The translations under genes and the position numbers were made by a program. Under the pieces are notes generated by a model that worked only from the letters and a program-made list of their open reading frames with translations, ran no database searches and had not been told where the DNA came from. Below, one piece after another: positions 42,285 through 51,105 of a stretch of DNA of 57,412 bases. How positions within the stretch are numbered: position 1 is the first letter of the stretch; each line of letters opens with the position of its first letter. The DNA lies in contig CACYWT010000012.1 of assembly GCA_902778175.1 (NCBI GenBank), positions 1-57,412 of the forward strand, given 5' to 3'. This DNA is from an uncultured Ruminococcus sp. GTDB taxonomy: Bacteria; Bacillota; Clostridia; Oscillospirales; Acutalibacteraceae.

Positions 42285-42312
42285 AAAAAAGGGACTGTAT
42301 TGTCCCTTTTTT
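42285..42312 (+). terminator. Terminator of rplS
   Basis: AAAAAAGGGAC/GTCCCTTTTTT stem with loop TGTATT; the six-T run is part of the stem. Confidence 0.9.
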
Positions 42313-42339
42313 GCTATCTGTTACCGAGGTGACGGCAAA

Positions 42340-42765
42340 ATGAAGATCAAAGAAAAATATGCTTCATCGCGGCAGCGTTATATCGAGATGACCGATTTTC
42401 TTTCGTCGCTGAGAAGCGCAAAGGGCTTTATTTATTTCATTTTGCTCTCGGCAATGATATTTACCGTGATATTCAATTCACTATTCGGGATATTCAGTAT
42501 TCCGGGCGCAGAACTCAAGGGCAGCGACAATGTTGCTGTTGTTGCGGAAAAAACCGCGCACGGACTGAAAGACGGAGATGTGGTTCTTGTTGACGGCGCG
42601 GACGGCTTCTGCTGCGCGGAGATCAGGACAGCGGAAAACGGTTATTATACCGGAAAAGAAGATGATCCGGTCAAGCTTGATGAAAATAAAATTATCGGAC
42701 GGGTAAGGTTTGTATTGTTTCCGGTGAGCTGTTTCGGAGACGATCCGCATAAGCTTTGCGTCTGA
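42340..42765 (+). CDS. Membrane protein, possible degenerate signal peptidase I paralogue
   Basis: 141 residues with one membrane span (FIYFILLSAMIFTVIFNSLF). The soluble part reads like a reduced S26 peptidase: GLKDGDVVLVDGADG lines up with SLRSGDRLIL-type segments, and NKIIGRVRFVLFPVSCFG lines up with ENIIGKAEFRIFPPKTIG of the gene next door. The catalytic Ser (S-M) and Lys (K-R) blocks are missing, so it should be inactive. It sits directly between rplS and two active-looking lepB genes. Homology to S26 is my inference from these two segments; it could instead be an unrelated small membrane protein. Confidence 0.6.
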   Translation: MKIKEKYASSRQRYIEMTDFLSSLRSAKGFIYFILLSAMIFTVIFNSLFGIFSIPGAELKGSDNVAVVAEKTAHGLKDGDVVLVDGADGFCCAEIRTAENGYYTGKEDDPVKLDENKIIGRVRFVLFPVSCFGDDPHKLCV

Positions 42766-42787
42766 CAAATAATAAGGGGTGTTGATC

Positions 42788-43411
42788 ATGTCTGAAAAAG
42801 AAAGAATCTCAGCTGAAGAAAAAGAAACGGATAAAGCCGTTAAAACTACAGTGACAGATGTTGCTGACGAAAAAGAAAGCTCCGGTGTTTCGGCTTTTTT
42901 GTTTGAATGGGCAAATGCTTTGATAGTTGCGCTTGTTTTTGTAGTGCTGCTGCTGACATTTGTTTTCAGACAGGTGACCGTAAAGGGCGATTCCATGAAT
43001 GATACCCTCAGATCCGGAGACAGGCTTATACTTTATAATTTTATGTATACTCCTAAATATGGGGATATCGTGGTCGTTACGCACGGACAGAAATATGAAG
43101 ATCCGATAATCAAAAGGGTTATCGCTACAGAGGGGCAGTCCCTCAATATCAATTATGATACAGGCGAGGTCAGCGTTGACGGGGTGATACTCGACGAACC
43201 CTATATCAAGGGCGAAACGATACGCCTCAAACATCCGCTGGAGATCCCGGATAAGATCCCGGAGGGATATGTTTTTGTAATGGGTGACAACAGGGAAAAT
43301 TCACTCGACAGCCGCAGCACCCAGATCGGTCTGATACCAGTCGAAAATATTATCGGCAAGGCTGAATTCAGAATATTCCCCCCGAAAACTATCGGAAGTG
43401 TATATTCCTGA
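42788..43411 (+). CDS. lepB: Signal peptidase I (first copy)
   Basis: 207 residues. It cuts signal peptides from exported proteins at the outer face of the membrane. A charged cytosolic arm is followed by one span (WANALIVALVFVVLLLTFVF). The catalytic Ser is in VKGDSMNDTLRSGDRL and the general-base Lys in DPIIKRVIA; GYVFVMGDNRENSLDSR is the box-E motif. GGGGTG precedes the ATG at 42788. A similar gene follows at 43482. The pair and the degenerate neighbour look like a tandem expansion. Confidence 0.94.
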   Translation: MSEKERISAEEKETDKAVKTTVTDVADEKESSGVSAFLFEWANALIVALVFVVLLLTFVFRQVTVKGDSMNDTLRSGDRLILYNFMYTPKYGDIVVVTHGQKYEDPIIKRVIATEGQSLNINYDTGEVSVDGVILDEPYIKGETIRLKHPLEIPDKIPEGYVFVMGDNRENSLDSRSTQIGLIPVENIIGKAEFRIFPPKTIGSVYS

Positions 43412-43481
43412 GAGATCAGTACTAAAGTCGGCACAGTTGTTTCCGGCAGCTGTGCCTGTGACTTGAATAAGAGGTTTGATA

Positions 43482-44102
43482 ATGTCAGAAAAGAAAAATA
43501 TTCCGGATAAGAAAAAAGAAACAGCCGGATTCGTTTTTCATGAGGAAGAAGTAAGTACCGGAGCTGCATCAATATTATTCAGCTGGACAAAAGCATTCAT
43601 TCTTGCGATGATATTTGTAGTGCTGCTGCTGACGTTTGTTTTCAGACAGGTGACGGTTAACGGCGATTCGATGAATAATACCCTGAGATCGGGCGACAGA
43701 CTTATCATTACGAATTTTCTAACGAATATTATGTATACTCCCGAAAACGGAGATATTGTTGTTGCGGCGGATGATCAGAAATATAATGATCTTATTGTCA
43801 AGAGGGTCATCGCAACGCAGGGTCAGCACCTGACGATCAACTATGAAAACGGAGAAGTGAGCGTTGACGGTGTTATCCTTGACGAACCATATATAAAGGG
43901 AAAAACTGTCCGTCTTAAAGATCTGCAGGAGATCCCGGAAATAATCCCGGAGGGCTATGTTTTCGTTATGGGCGATAACAGGGAGTTTTCTCTCGACAGC
44001 CGCAGCAAAAGGATCGGGCTGATACCTGTTGAAAACATTCTGGGAAAAGCAGAGGCGAGAATATATCCTTTTGGTTCAATAGGATTGATTACTGACAGAT
44101 AG
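43482..44102 (+). CDS. Signal peptidase I (second copy)
   Basis: 206 residues, closely alike to the first copy over the catalytic part: VNGDSMNNTLRSGDRL (Ser), NDLIVKRVIA (Lys), GYVFVMGDNREFSLDSRSK. The span is WTKAFILAMIFVVLLLTFVF. The first 40 residues are different, which suggests that the cytosolic arm has diverged freely. It starts 70 bases after the first copy, with AAGAGG upstream. Two type I peptidases may differ in substrate or expression time, as known for SipS and SipT in Bacillus. Confidence 0.93.
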   Translation: MSEKKNIPDKKKETAGFVFHEEEVSTGAASILFSWTKAFILAMIFVVLLLTFVFRQVTVNGDSMNNTLRSGDRLIITNFLTNIMYTPENGDIVVAADDQKYNDLIVKRVIATQGQHLTINYENGEVSVDGVILDEPYIKGKTVRLKDLQEIPEIIPEGYVFVMGDNREFSLDSRSKRIGLIPVENILGKAEARIYPFGSIGLITDR

Positions 44103-44110
44103 GTGAAAAT

Positions 44111-44998
44111 ATGGAAGAAATAAAGTCAATACAGTGGTTTCCGGGTCATATGACCAAAACCAGAAGAAAGATAGAATCTCAGCTCAGGCTTATTGATGCG
44201 GTGGCTGTTCTTCTTGATGCAAGAATACCATTTTCAAGCTGCAATCCCGACCTGCGCAGCATAATCAATAATAAGCCGAGAATAGTCGTGCTGAATAAAT
44301 GCGATATGGCTGATCCTGCACAGACAAAAAAATGGCTGGCGCTTTTCCGACAGAAGAATATTGCTGCAATAGCTCTTGACTGTAAATCAGGCAAGGGCTT
44401 AAATGCTTTTATTCCGACGGTGAAAAATGTGCTTGCGGACAGGATCAGCGCATGGAATTCCAAGGGAATGACAGGCAGAACGATCAAGGTAATGGTGGTG
44501 GGGATACCGAATGTCGGCAAATCCTCGTTCATCAACCGAATGGCAAAACAGAACAGGGCAAAGGTCGAAGACCGTCCCGGTGTTACCAGGGGCAATCAGT
44601 GGTTTACCATCGGCAAGGGCTTTGATCTTCTTGATACTCCCGGTGTGCTGTGGCCGAAATTTGACGACCCGGCAGTAGGAGAAAGGCTTGCGTTTATCGG
44701 TTCGGTAAAAGATGATATCCTTGATACTGAACAGCTTTCGGGCAGACTTCTCGAATATCTCCGTGATAATTTCCCGGATCCGCTTTGCGCAAGATATAAG
44801 CTTGATAAGGCGGAAATAATTACGATGCAGGGCTATGATATCCTTGCAATGATCGGCAGAAAAAGAGGAATGCTGGTATCCGGAGGAGAAATCAATACAG
44901 AGCGCGCTGCTGCGACTGTACTTGATGAATTCCGTAATGCATCGCTCGGCAGGCTGACAATAGACAAGGCGGAGGATCATACAGATGTTAGAATTTGA
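44111..44998 (+). CDS. rbgA: Ribosome biogenesis GTPase A (YlqF)
   Basis: 295 residues. A circularly permuted GTPase that acts in late assembly of the 50S subunit. The permuted order is visible: G4 ([10 protein letters not shown]) comes before G1 ([18 protein letters not shown]) and G3 ([10 protein letters not shown]). The N-terminal [16 protein letters not shown] and the C-terminal helical domain are typical. It lies in the standard lepB-rbgA-rnhB-yraN order and overlaps rnhB by 14 bases. Confidence 0.97.
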   Translation: MEEIKSIQWFPGHMTKTRRKIESQLRLIDAVAVLLDARIPFSSCNPDLRSIINNKPRIVVLNKCDMADPAQTKKWLALFRQKNIAAIALDCKSGKGLNAFIPTVKNVLADRISAWNSKGMTGRTIKVMVVGIPNVGKSSFINRMAKQNRAKVEDRPGVTRGNQWFTIGKGFDLLDTPGVLWPKFDDPAVGERLAFIGSVKDDILDTEQLSGRLLEYLRDNFPDPLCARYKLDKAEIITMQGYDILAMIGRKRGMLVSGGEINTERAAATVLDEFRNASLGRLTIDKAEDHTDVRI

Positions 44999-45587
44999 AG
45001 AGCTTTATACTTCTCAGGGGTTCAGAGCAATATGCGGCGTTGACGAGGCAGGCAGAGGACCGCTTGCAGGTCCGGTATTTGCCGCGGCGGTGATACTGCC
45101 TGAGGGTCTGGAAATAGAAGGCGTTACCGATTCAAAAAAGCTGTCCGAAAAAAAGAGAGATGAGCTTTTTGATGTTATCTGCGAAAAGGCGATTGCATAT
45201 TCCATCGCCAGCGCAAGCGTTGAGGAAATAGAAGAACTTAATATACTTCAGGCTGATATGCTTGCAATGAAACGCGCGGTCGAAGGGCTTTCCGTAAAGG
45301 CTGATTTTGCAATGATAGACGGAAATAAAACTCCTGCACTTGATATACCGAGCGTTGCCATAGTAAAGGGCGACGCAAAAAGCGAATCAATAGCCGCTGC
45401 CTCGATTCTTGCAAAGGTCAGCAGGGACAGACTTATGATGGAGATGGCGGAAAAATATCCGCAGTATAAATTTGAAAAGCATAAGGGCTACGGGACCAAG
45501 CTCCACAGAGAGGCGATCCTTGAATACGGTCCGTGTGAGATACACCGTATGTCGTTCCTGAAAAAGCTTTACAGCGGAAAATCATGA
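44985..45587 (+). CDS. rnhB: Ribonuclease HII
   Basis: 200 residues. It removes RNA from RNA-DNA hybrids, including single ribonucleotides. The acidic active site is intact: [20 protein letters not shown] gives Asp-Glu, IDGNKTP the third Asp, and [20 protein letters not shown] the following block. Overlaps rbgA upstream and yraN downstream (ATGA-type), so translation of the three is coupled. Confidence 0.97.
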   Translation: MLEFEELYTSQGFRAICGVDEAGRGPLAGPVFAAAVILPEGLEIEGVTDSKKLSEKKRDELFDVICEKAIAYSIASASVEEIEELNILQADMLAMKRAVEGLSVKADFAMIDGNKTPALDIPSVAIVKGDAKSESIAAASILAKVSRDRLMMEMAEKYPQYKFEKHKGYGTKLHREAILEYGPCEIHRMSFLKKLYSGKS

Positions 45588-45973
45588 ACGGCAGGACGGA
45601 AAAACAGAAGGTCGGGGATCTCGGTGAAAGGGCTGCCGCCAAAATGCTTGAGGATAAAGGCTTTACGGTCGTAACGTGTAATTTTCACACAAGATACGGC
45701 GAGATTGACATAATCGCCAGTGATGAAAAGTATATTGTTTTTGCAGAGGTCAAGACCAGAAATATTGATTCTGCCGCAGGCGGCGCGGAATATGTTGACG
45801 CAAGAAAACAAAAGAAGATCATACTTTCGGCAATGCTGTGGATCGAACAGAATAATTGCGATCTTCAGCCGAGATTTGATGTCGTAGAGGTGGAATATGA
45901 CCGCCGCAGCGCAAGTATTATCAATACGGGACATATTGAAAATGCCTTTGACGCTCATGATCTTATTTTTTAA
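45584..45973 (+). CDS. UPF0102 endonuclease-like protein YraN
   Basis: 129 residues. The restriction-endonuclease-like fold is recognisable from [37 protein letters not shown] and VKTRN, with Asp-x(n)-Glu-x-Lys positioned as in nucleases. The family lies next to rnhB in most bacteria and its cellular role is poorly defined. Start codon overlaps the rnhB stop. Confidence 0.93.
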   Translation: MNGRTEKQKVGDLGERAAAKMLEDKGFTVVTCNFHTRYGEIDIIASDEKYIVFAEVKTRNIDSAAGGAEYVDARKQKKIILSAMLWIEQNNCDLQPRFDVVEVEYDRRSASIINTGHIENAFDAHDLIF

Positions 45974-45984
45974 GGAGCAGTAAT

Positions 45985-46914
45985 ATGCAGTTGTTTGATA
46001 TGCACTGCGATACTCTGTATCGCGCCTATACTGAAAACAGTACGCTTTTCAATGATGATTTCCATATCTCTTTCGGAAAAACAAGGGGAATATCCCCTTA
46101 TATCCAGTGTCTTGCCGTATGGATCCCCGATGAATACAGGGGAGAAGACGCATGGGAGCTTTTCTGCGGATGCCGCAGCCTTCTTGATGAGCAGCTCGCA
46201 GGAAAAGGGATCACATTGTGCAGAACGGCTGACGATATCCGCAGGGTCACGGAAAACCGCAGTACGGGAGCAATACTCACCGTTGAGGGCGGCGCGGTAC
46301 TCGGCGGAAGGATCGGAAGGCTGAGCAGCCTTTACGATATGGGCGTTCGCATGATGACGCTGACATGGAACGGCAGGAACGAGCTTGGCGACGGGATCGG
46401 TGAAGCTGATGACATGGGGCTTACCGATTTCGGGAAAGAATGTGTCCGTGAAATGGAAAGGCTCGGGATCGTAATTGATCTGTCCCATGCCGGAGAAAAG
46501 CTTTTTTCCGATGTCGCGGCAATAACGGAAAAACCGTTTGTGACCTCACATTCCGACAGCAGGAGCATAGGTTCTCATAAAAGAAATCTGACAGATGAAC
46601 AGTTTTGCTGCCTGATGGAAAGGGGCGGCATAACAGGATTAAATTTTTGCGCGGAATTTCTTAATAATAACAAGACAAATGCGAAAATGTATGATATAAT
46701 AAGACACGCGGAGCATTTTATGTCGCTCGGCGGTGAAAAAAATATCGCTATGGGCGGAGATTTTGACGGAGCCGATATCCCGGCGGATATGTCCGGTATA
46801 GAAACAATGCCTGCATTATATGAATTATTCCTCCGGTATTTTCCTGAGGAAACCGTAAACGCTATATTTTTCGGCAATGCCTTCCGTTTCTTTACGGATA
46901 TACTTGCCGGATAA
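45985..46914 (+). CDS. Membrane dipeptidase family (peptidase M19)
   Basis: 309 residues after AAGGAGCAG. The fold is a zinc amidohydrolase barrel: DMHCDTLYRAY (H-x-D), TVEGGAVLGG (bridging Glu), IDLSHAGEK and TSHSDSRSIGSHKRNLTD (His ligands), and GGDFDGADIP (Asp). It hydrolyses dipeptides, including those with D-residues in family members. No signal peptide, so a cytosolic role in peptide use or cell-wall turnover is likely. It may be read with the rnhB group, being 11 bases after yraN. Confidence 0.92.
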   Translation: MQLFDMHCDTLYRAYTENSTLFNDDFHISFGKTRGISPYIQCLAVWIPDEYRGEDAWELFCGCRSLLDEQLAGKGITLCRTADDIRRVTENRSTGAILTVEGGAVLGGRIGRLSSLYDMGVRMMTLTWNGRNELGDGIGEADDMGLTDFGKECVREMERLGIVIDLSHAGEKLFSDVAAITEKPFVTSHSDSRSIGSHKRNLTDEQFCCLMERGGITGLNFCAEFLNNNKTNAKMYDIIRHAEHFMSLGGEKNIAMGGDFDGADIPADMSGIETMPALYELFLRYFPEETVNAIFFGNAFRFFTDILAG

Positions 46915-47031
46915 AATATACACCAGATCACCAATTGTCCTGATACGACCTTCCGCTGACGGAAGAGATCACCGTACAGCAGACTGCACGGATCAGTGGC
47001 GGCGGTACAACTAAAGAAAGAGGGAAAAGCT

Positions 47032-48537
47032 ATGAAGTACAACAGCACAAGAAACAAAAACGCAGTAGTCAGCGCATCTCAGGCGATCGCACAGGGCATT
47101 TCCGAAGAGGGAGGACTTTTTGTTCCCCAGGATCTGCCTAAGTACAGCCTTGAAGAGATCGGCGCGATGACAAAGACCGATTATAGAGGCAGAGCAAAAA
47201 AGATAATGGGAGATTTTCTTGAGGATTTCACGGCTGATGAGATCAGCGAAAGCGTTGATGCAGCTTATACCGCAGAAAAATTCGGCGGAGAGAATCCCTG
47301 CCCGATATCATATATCGAAAGCGGAAATAAGAAAATGTCCCTTCTGGAGCTGTGGCACGGACCGACATCTGCATTCAAGGATATGGCTCTCCAGATACTT
47401 CCGCATCTTCTGACTAAATCCCTCAAAAAGACCTGCGACGGAAAACAGGCGGTTATCCTCGTTGCTACAAGCGGCGATACGGGTAAGGCTGCGCTTGAGG
47501 GTTTCAAAGATGTTGACGGAACAAAAATAATGGTATTCTATCCCGAAAACGGCGTTTCTCCCATGCAAAAGCGTCAGATGGCAACTCAGCAGGGCGGTAA
47601 TGTCAGCGTTGTTGCTATCAAGGGTAATTTTGATGACGCCCAGACAGGCGTAAAGAAGATATTCACCAATAAGGAGATCAAGGATAAGCTTGCGGAAAAC
47701 AATATGCTGTTCTCCAGCGCGAACTCAATTAACTGGGGTCGTCTGCTGCCGCAGATCGTATACTATTTCTCAGCTTACTGCGATATGGTAAGCGAGGGGA
47801 AGATCAAGCTCGGTGATGAGATCAATGTCTGCGTTCCTACTGGTAATTTCGGCAATATCCTTGCTTCCTTCTATGCGATGAATATGGGTCTGCCGATCCG
47901 TAAATTCATCTGCGCGTCAAATGCAAATAATGTCCTGACCGATTTCATCAGAACAGGCACATATGATAAAAAAAGACATTTCTATACAACTATTTCTCCT
48001 TCAATGGATATTCTTGTATCAAGTAACCTTGAAAGACTTCTCTATCATCTGACGGACGGAAATGACGCGGCTGTCGCTTCAATGATGAAGTCGCTCAGCG
48101 AAGACGGCGTTTATACCGTAAGCGGGGATATCAAGACAAAGCTTGACAAATATTTCTGGGGCGGCTGCTGCGATGACGAAAACACCAAAAAGACAATAAG
48201 CAGACTTTACAAAGAGGAAAATTACCTCTGCGATACACATACAGCCGTTGCCGTAAACGTATATGAGCAGTATGCTTGTGAAACAGGCGATCTTACTCCG
48301 ACTGTTATCGCTTCCACTGCAAGCCCGTATAAATTTGCGAAGGCAGTACTTTCCTCCGTTTCGGATAATGCTCTGCCTGATGATGAATTTGCGATGGTGG
48401 ACGCGCTTTCCGCAGAAACAAAAACCGAAGTACCTGCTCCGCTTGCTGCGCTCAAGAATGCAAAAGAACGCTTTGATCTCTCCTGTGAGGTCGAAGAAAT
48501 GCCGCAGACAGTGCTTGGCGGTCTGAAAATCGGCTGA
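47032..48537 (+). CDS. thrC: Threonine synthase
   Basis: 501 residues from the ATG at 47032 (GAGGGAAAAG upstream); an upstream start at 46996 is less likely. A PLP enzyme that converts O-phosphohomoserine to threonine. It opens with YNSTRNKNAVVSASQAIAQG and holds the PLP Lys in LWHGPTSAFKDMALQ and the phosphate loop in VATSGDTGKAALEG. The length is of the longer bacterial and fungal class. The leader, 46915-47031, has two small stem-loops (CTTCCG/CGGAAG near 46953; CCGT/ACGG near 46973-46992); no known riboswitch was recognised. Confidence 0.96.
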   Translation: MKYNSTRNKNAVVSASQAIAQGISEEGGLFVPQDLPKYSLEEIGAMTKTDYRGRAKKIMGDFLEDFTADEISESVDAAYTAEKFGGENPCPISYIESGNKKMSLLELWHGPTSAFKDMALQILPHLLTKSLKKTCDGKQAVILVATSGDTGKAALEGFKDVDGTKIMVFYPENGVSPMQKRQMATQQGGNVSVVAIKGNFDDAQTGVKKIFTNKEIKDKLAENNMLFSSANSINWGRLLPQIVYYFSAYCDMVSEGKIKLGDEINVCVPTGNFGNILASFYAMNMGLPIRKFICASNANNVLTDFIRTGTYDKKRHFYTTISPSMDILVSSNLERLLYHLTDGNDAAVASMMKSLSEDGVYTVSGDIKTKLDKYFWGGCCDDENTKKTISRLYKEENYLCDTHTAVAVNVYEQYACETGDLTPTVIASTASPYKFAKAVLSSVSDNALPDDEFAMVDALSAETKTEVPAPLAALKNAKERFDLSCEVEEMPQTVLGGLKIG

Positions 48538-48538
48538 T

Positions 48539-49225
48539 ATGGTATATACGATTGCCGATCTTCATCTGTCCTTCGGAACAGACAAGCCGATGGATGTTTT
48601 TCCGGGGTGGGATCACTATACGGACAGGATAGCCGAAAACTGGCAGAAACTTGTTACTCCGGAGGATACCGTGGTCATAGCCGGGGATATTTCATGGGCT
48701 ATGGATATACGGGAAACAACAAAGGATTTTTCATTCATTAATGCCCTGAGCGGCAGAAAGCTGCTGCTCAAGGGCAATCATGATTACTGGTGGACGACAA
48801 AAGGCAAGATGGACAGATTTCTTGCCGAAAGCGGCTTTGACACGATGTCGATACTCCACAATAATTATTATACAGCCGACGGAACAGCGCTTTGCGGATC
48901 GAGGGGCTGGTTTTATGATGCGGAAACTGATGCCGATATGAAAGTTCTCAACCGTGAGGTCGGCAGGCTTCGTATGTCGATAGAGCCTGCGATAAAGGCA
49001 GGATATGACCCGATAGTATTTCTTCATTATCCGCCTATATACAATAATACGGAATGTGCCGAGATAATGAATGTGCTGCGTGAATACAGCATCAAGAAAT
49101 GCTTTTACGGGCATATTCACGGAGGAAATGCCGCAAAGAGAGCCTTTATCGGAAATTACGGCGGAACGGAATTCCGTCTTGTCTCATGCGATCATCTGAG
49201 ATTCACACCGCTTGCGGTCATATAG
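48539..49225 (+). CDS. Calcineurin-like metallophosphoesterase
   Basis: 228 residues starting one base after the thrC stop. All five metal motifs are visible in order: IADLHLSFG, VIAGDISWAMD, LKGNHDYWW, VFLHYPPIY and YGHIHGG. The family includes phosphodiesterases and phosphatases of many kinds, and the substrate cannot be inferred. Coupled to thrC by position. A weak ribosome binding site suggests that translation depends on thrC. Confidence 0.9.
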   Translation: MVYTIADLHLSFGTDKPMDVFPGWDHYTDRIAENWQKLVTPEDTVVIAGDISWAMDIRETTKDFSFINALSGRKLLLKGNHDYWWTTKGKMDRFLAESGFDTMSILHNNYYTADGTALCGSRGWFYDAETDADMKVLNREVGRLRMSIEPAIKAGYDPIVFLHYPPIYNNTECAEIMNVLREYSIKKCFYGHIHGGNAAKRAFIGNYGGTEFRLVSCDHLRFTPLAVI

Positions 49226-49251
49226 ATATCCGTAATAAGCAGAACCGTTTT

Positions 49252-49284
49252 TTAATTCATAATTCATAATGCATAATGCATAAT
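49252..49284 (+). repeat. R2-type AT-rich end sequence
   Basis: AATTCATAATTCATAATG followed by two GCATAAT-type units is identical to the left end of the element at 11143-11296. No matching right end is seen nearby, so it is a partial copy or a solo end. Confidence 0.7.
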
Positions 49285-49410
49285 GATGCAGGTGCGCACC
49301 GCACCGGGCAATTCAAGTTGGTCGAAGCGAACACTCGTAAGTCGCAGTTTTTACTAACTGCCGATCGCGGCATAGTAGTTGAATGACGATAGAACTTTCA
49401 ACGCGAAAAC

Positions 49411-49533
49411 GGGTGCAGGGAGCTTGCTCCCTGCCGAGGTCCGGGCGAGCAGCCCGGGCGGGTTTGGGCGGCAGCCCAACAGGAGGGCGGGTTTGGGCGG
49501 CAGCCCAACAGGATGGCGGCAGCCCGACAGGAA
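49411..49533. repeat. GC-rich palindromic and tandem repeats, REP-like
   Basis: A perfect 9-bp hairpin GCAGGGAGC/GCTCCCTGC (49415-49434) is followed by CCGGGC/GCCCGG (49441-49457). Two near-identical units of about 29 bases (49456-49485, 49486-49514) each hold the small palindrome TTGGGCGGCAGCCCAA, and a shortened third unit ends at 49533. It resembles bacterial REP-like sequences; no tyrosine transposase is in the window. Confidence 0.8.
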
Positions 49534-49545
49534 GGCAAGAAAAGC

Positions 49546-49574
49546 TTGACTAAACGGAAAGACTATATTATAAT
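49546..49574 (+). promoter_or_regulatory. Promoter of tig-clpP-clpX
   Basis: TTGACT at 49546-49551, 17-base spacer, perfect TATAAT at 49569-49574. The predicted start is near 49581, giving a leader of about 127 bases. Confidence 0.9.
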
Positions 49575-49585
49575 GTATTCTGGTT

Positions 49586-49661
49586 CGCTCTATTGATTGC
49601 GGCGCTGCCGCGTGGGACGGGAAACCGTTGGGCACCTTAGAGCGGATGGCGGCTTGTCCGC
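49586..49661 (+). ncRNA. Candidate structured leader of tig
   Basis: CGCTCTA (49586-49592) pairs with TAGAGCG (49638-49644) to close a multi-branch fold. Inside are GCGGC/GCCGC (49599-49611) and ACGG-GAAA-CCGT with a GNRA loop (49617-49628), extended by GTG/CAC. An alternative helix GCGGA/TCCGC (49642-49646, 49657-49661) competes with the closing stem. This could be a regulatory RNA; no known family was recognised. Confidence 0.45.
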
Positions 49662-49707
49662 AGAATAATAAAAAGAAGCGAAGAGCTTCACAATGGAGGA
49701 AAATAAA

Positions 49708-50997
49708 ATGGCACTTAAATCATCAAACAAAGTTGAAACAAACCGCTATGAGCTTGTTATCGAGATCGACGGCGATACCTTTATGAAGGCAGTCGATAAG
49801 GTATACAAGAGAGAGTCAAAGAAGATCACTCTTCCGGGTTTCCGCAAGGGCAAGGCTCCGAGAAGACTGATCGAGAAGGAATACGGCGAAGGCGTATTCT
49901 ATGAAGATGCTATCAAGGATCTTTATCCCGAGGCAGTTGTTACGGCTTCCGAGGAGGCTGGTCTTGCAATAGTAAGAGATCAGATCGACCTTGACGTAGA
50001 AAAAGCAGACAAAGAGGGTCTTACACTCAAGGTTGTAATTACTGTTGAGCCTGAAACGGATATCAAGGATTACAAGGGTATCGAATATACTCCTGTTTCA
50101 CTTGAGATCACTCCCGAGGATATCGACGAGGAGATAAAGAAGGTCCAGAAGAGAAACAGCCGTATCGTTACCGTAGAGGACAGACCTGCTCAGAATGACG
50201 ACGTTGTCGTTATCGACTTCAAGGGACTGCTCAACGGCGAGGCTTTTGAGGGCGGCACAGCAGAAAACTACAGTCTGACTCTCGGCAGCGGCGCATTCAT
50301 TCCCGGCTTTGAGGATAAGATCATCGGCCACAGCACAGGCGAGGAATTTACTATCGACGTAACATTCCCTGAGGATTATCAGGCAGAAGAGCTTAAAGGC
50401 AAGGACGTTCAGTTCGAGATCAAGATCCATGAGATCAAGACTCATGAGCTTCCTGAGGTTGACGAAGAATTTGTAAAGGATGTCAGCGAATTCGATACGG
50501 TTGATGATTATAAGGCTGATCTCAAGGCTAAGCTCGAAGAAACACGCAAGAAGGACGCAGAGCAGAGCAAGGAAAACCAGATCGCAGAAAAGCTTACAGA
50601 GCTTCTTGAGGCTGAGATCCCTGAGGCTATGTACAATAATCAGCTCGACGTTATTATCGACGAATTTGCCATGAACCTGCGTTCACAGGGTCTTGACCTC
50701 AACACATATATGCAGTACACAGGTCTTACAGAGGATAAGCTCCGTGAAACATATCATGACAGAGCAGAAGCTCAGGTCAAGCTCAGACTTGCACTTCGCA
50801 AGATCGCAGAGCTTGAGGGTCTTAAAGCAAGCGACGAGGATGTGGAAAATAAGTATGCCGAGCTTGCTGAGCAGTATAAGGTAGACGTTAAGAGAGTAAA
50901 GGCTGCATTTGCACCCAAGGATATCGCAGGCGATATCGAGTCCGAGAGAGCTATGAATCTCGTTAAGGAAAATGCAGTAGAAAAAGCAGCTGAATAA
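49708..50997 (+). CDS. tig: Trigger factor, ribosome-bound chaperone and prolyl isomerase
   Basis: 429 residues from the ATG at 49708, 8 bases after GGAGG; an ATG at 49693 overlaps the ribosome binding site. It binds the ribosome at the exit tunnel and helps nascent chains fold. Its ribosome-binding loop is GFRKGKAPRRLIEKEYG. The FKBP-type PPIase domain spans roughly 150-240 (VVVIDFKGLLNGEAFEGGTA to FEIKIHEIK). The helical C-terminal domain completes the protein. It is followed by clpP and clpX. A GCCGTCGG/CCGGCGGC hairpin (51041-51061) lies in the tig-clpP gap without a T-run. Confidence 0.98.
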   Translation: MALKSSNKVETNRYELVIEIDGDTFMKAVDKVYKRESKKITLPGFRKGKAPRRLIEKEYGEGVFYEDAIKDLYPEAVVTASEEAGLAIVRDQIDLDVEKADKEGLTLKVVITVEPETDIKDYKGIEYTPVSLEITPEDIDEEIKKVQKRNSRIVTVEDRPAQNDDVVVIDFKGLLNGEAFEGGTAENYSLTLGSGAFIPGFEDKIIGHSTGEEFTIDVTFPEDYQAEELKGKDVQFEIKIHEIKTHELPEVDEEFVKDVSEFDTVDDYKADLKAKLEETRKKDAEQSKENQIAEKLTELLEAEIPEAMYNNQLDVIIDEFAMNLRSQGLDLNTYMQYTGLTEDKLRETYHDRAEAQVKLRLALRKIAELEGLKASDEDVENKYAELAEQYKVDVKRVKAAFAPKDIAGDIESERAMNLVKENAVEKAAE

Positions 50998-51105
50998 TCC
51001 CTGCGTAAAGGTCAAGAATATATAAAGTATGAAATAAGATGCCGTCGGTTTTTCCGGCGGCGCCTTATGCGATAAACATATAAAAAAAGATCGGAGGTAA
51101 TTCTG

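Larger units (their letters stand above)
49226..49707. other. Repeat-rich intergenic region upstream of tig
   Basis: No gene. In order it has an AT-rich block shared with family R2 (49252-49284), a GC-rich palindrome cluster (49411-49533), the tig promoter (49546-49574), and a folded leader (49586-49661). The stretch 49285-49410 has no feature that I can assign. The base composition changes sharply from AT-rich to GC-rich within about 150 bases, which is unlike the rest of the window. Confidence 0.7.

Noticed and set aside
49456-49514. Two ~29-bp direct repeats that resemble CRISPR repeats in length
   Set aside because: They are contiguous without spacers, contain a small palindrome and are followed by a decayed third unit; no cas gene is present.
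51041-51061. GC hairpin between tig and clpP as a terminator
   Set aside because: No T-run follows, and tig-clpP-clpX are normally expressed together; it may be a processing or stability hairpin.
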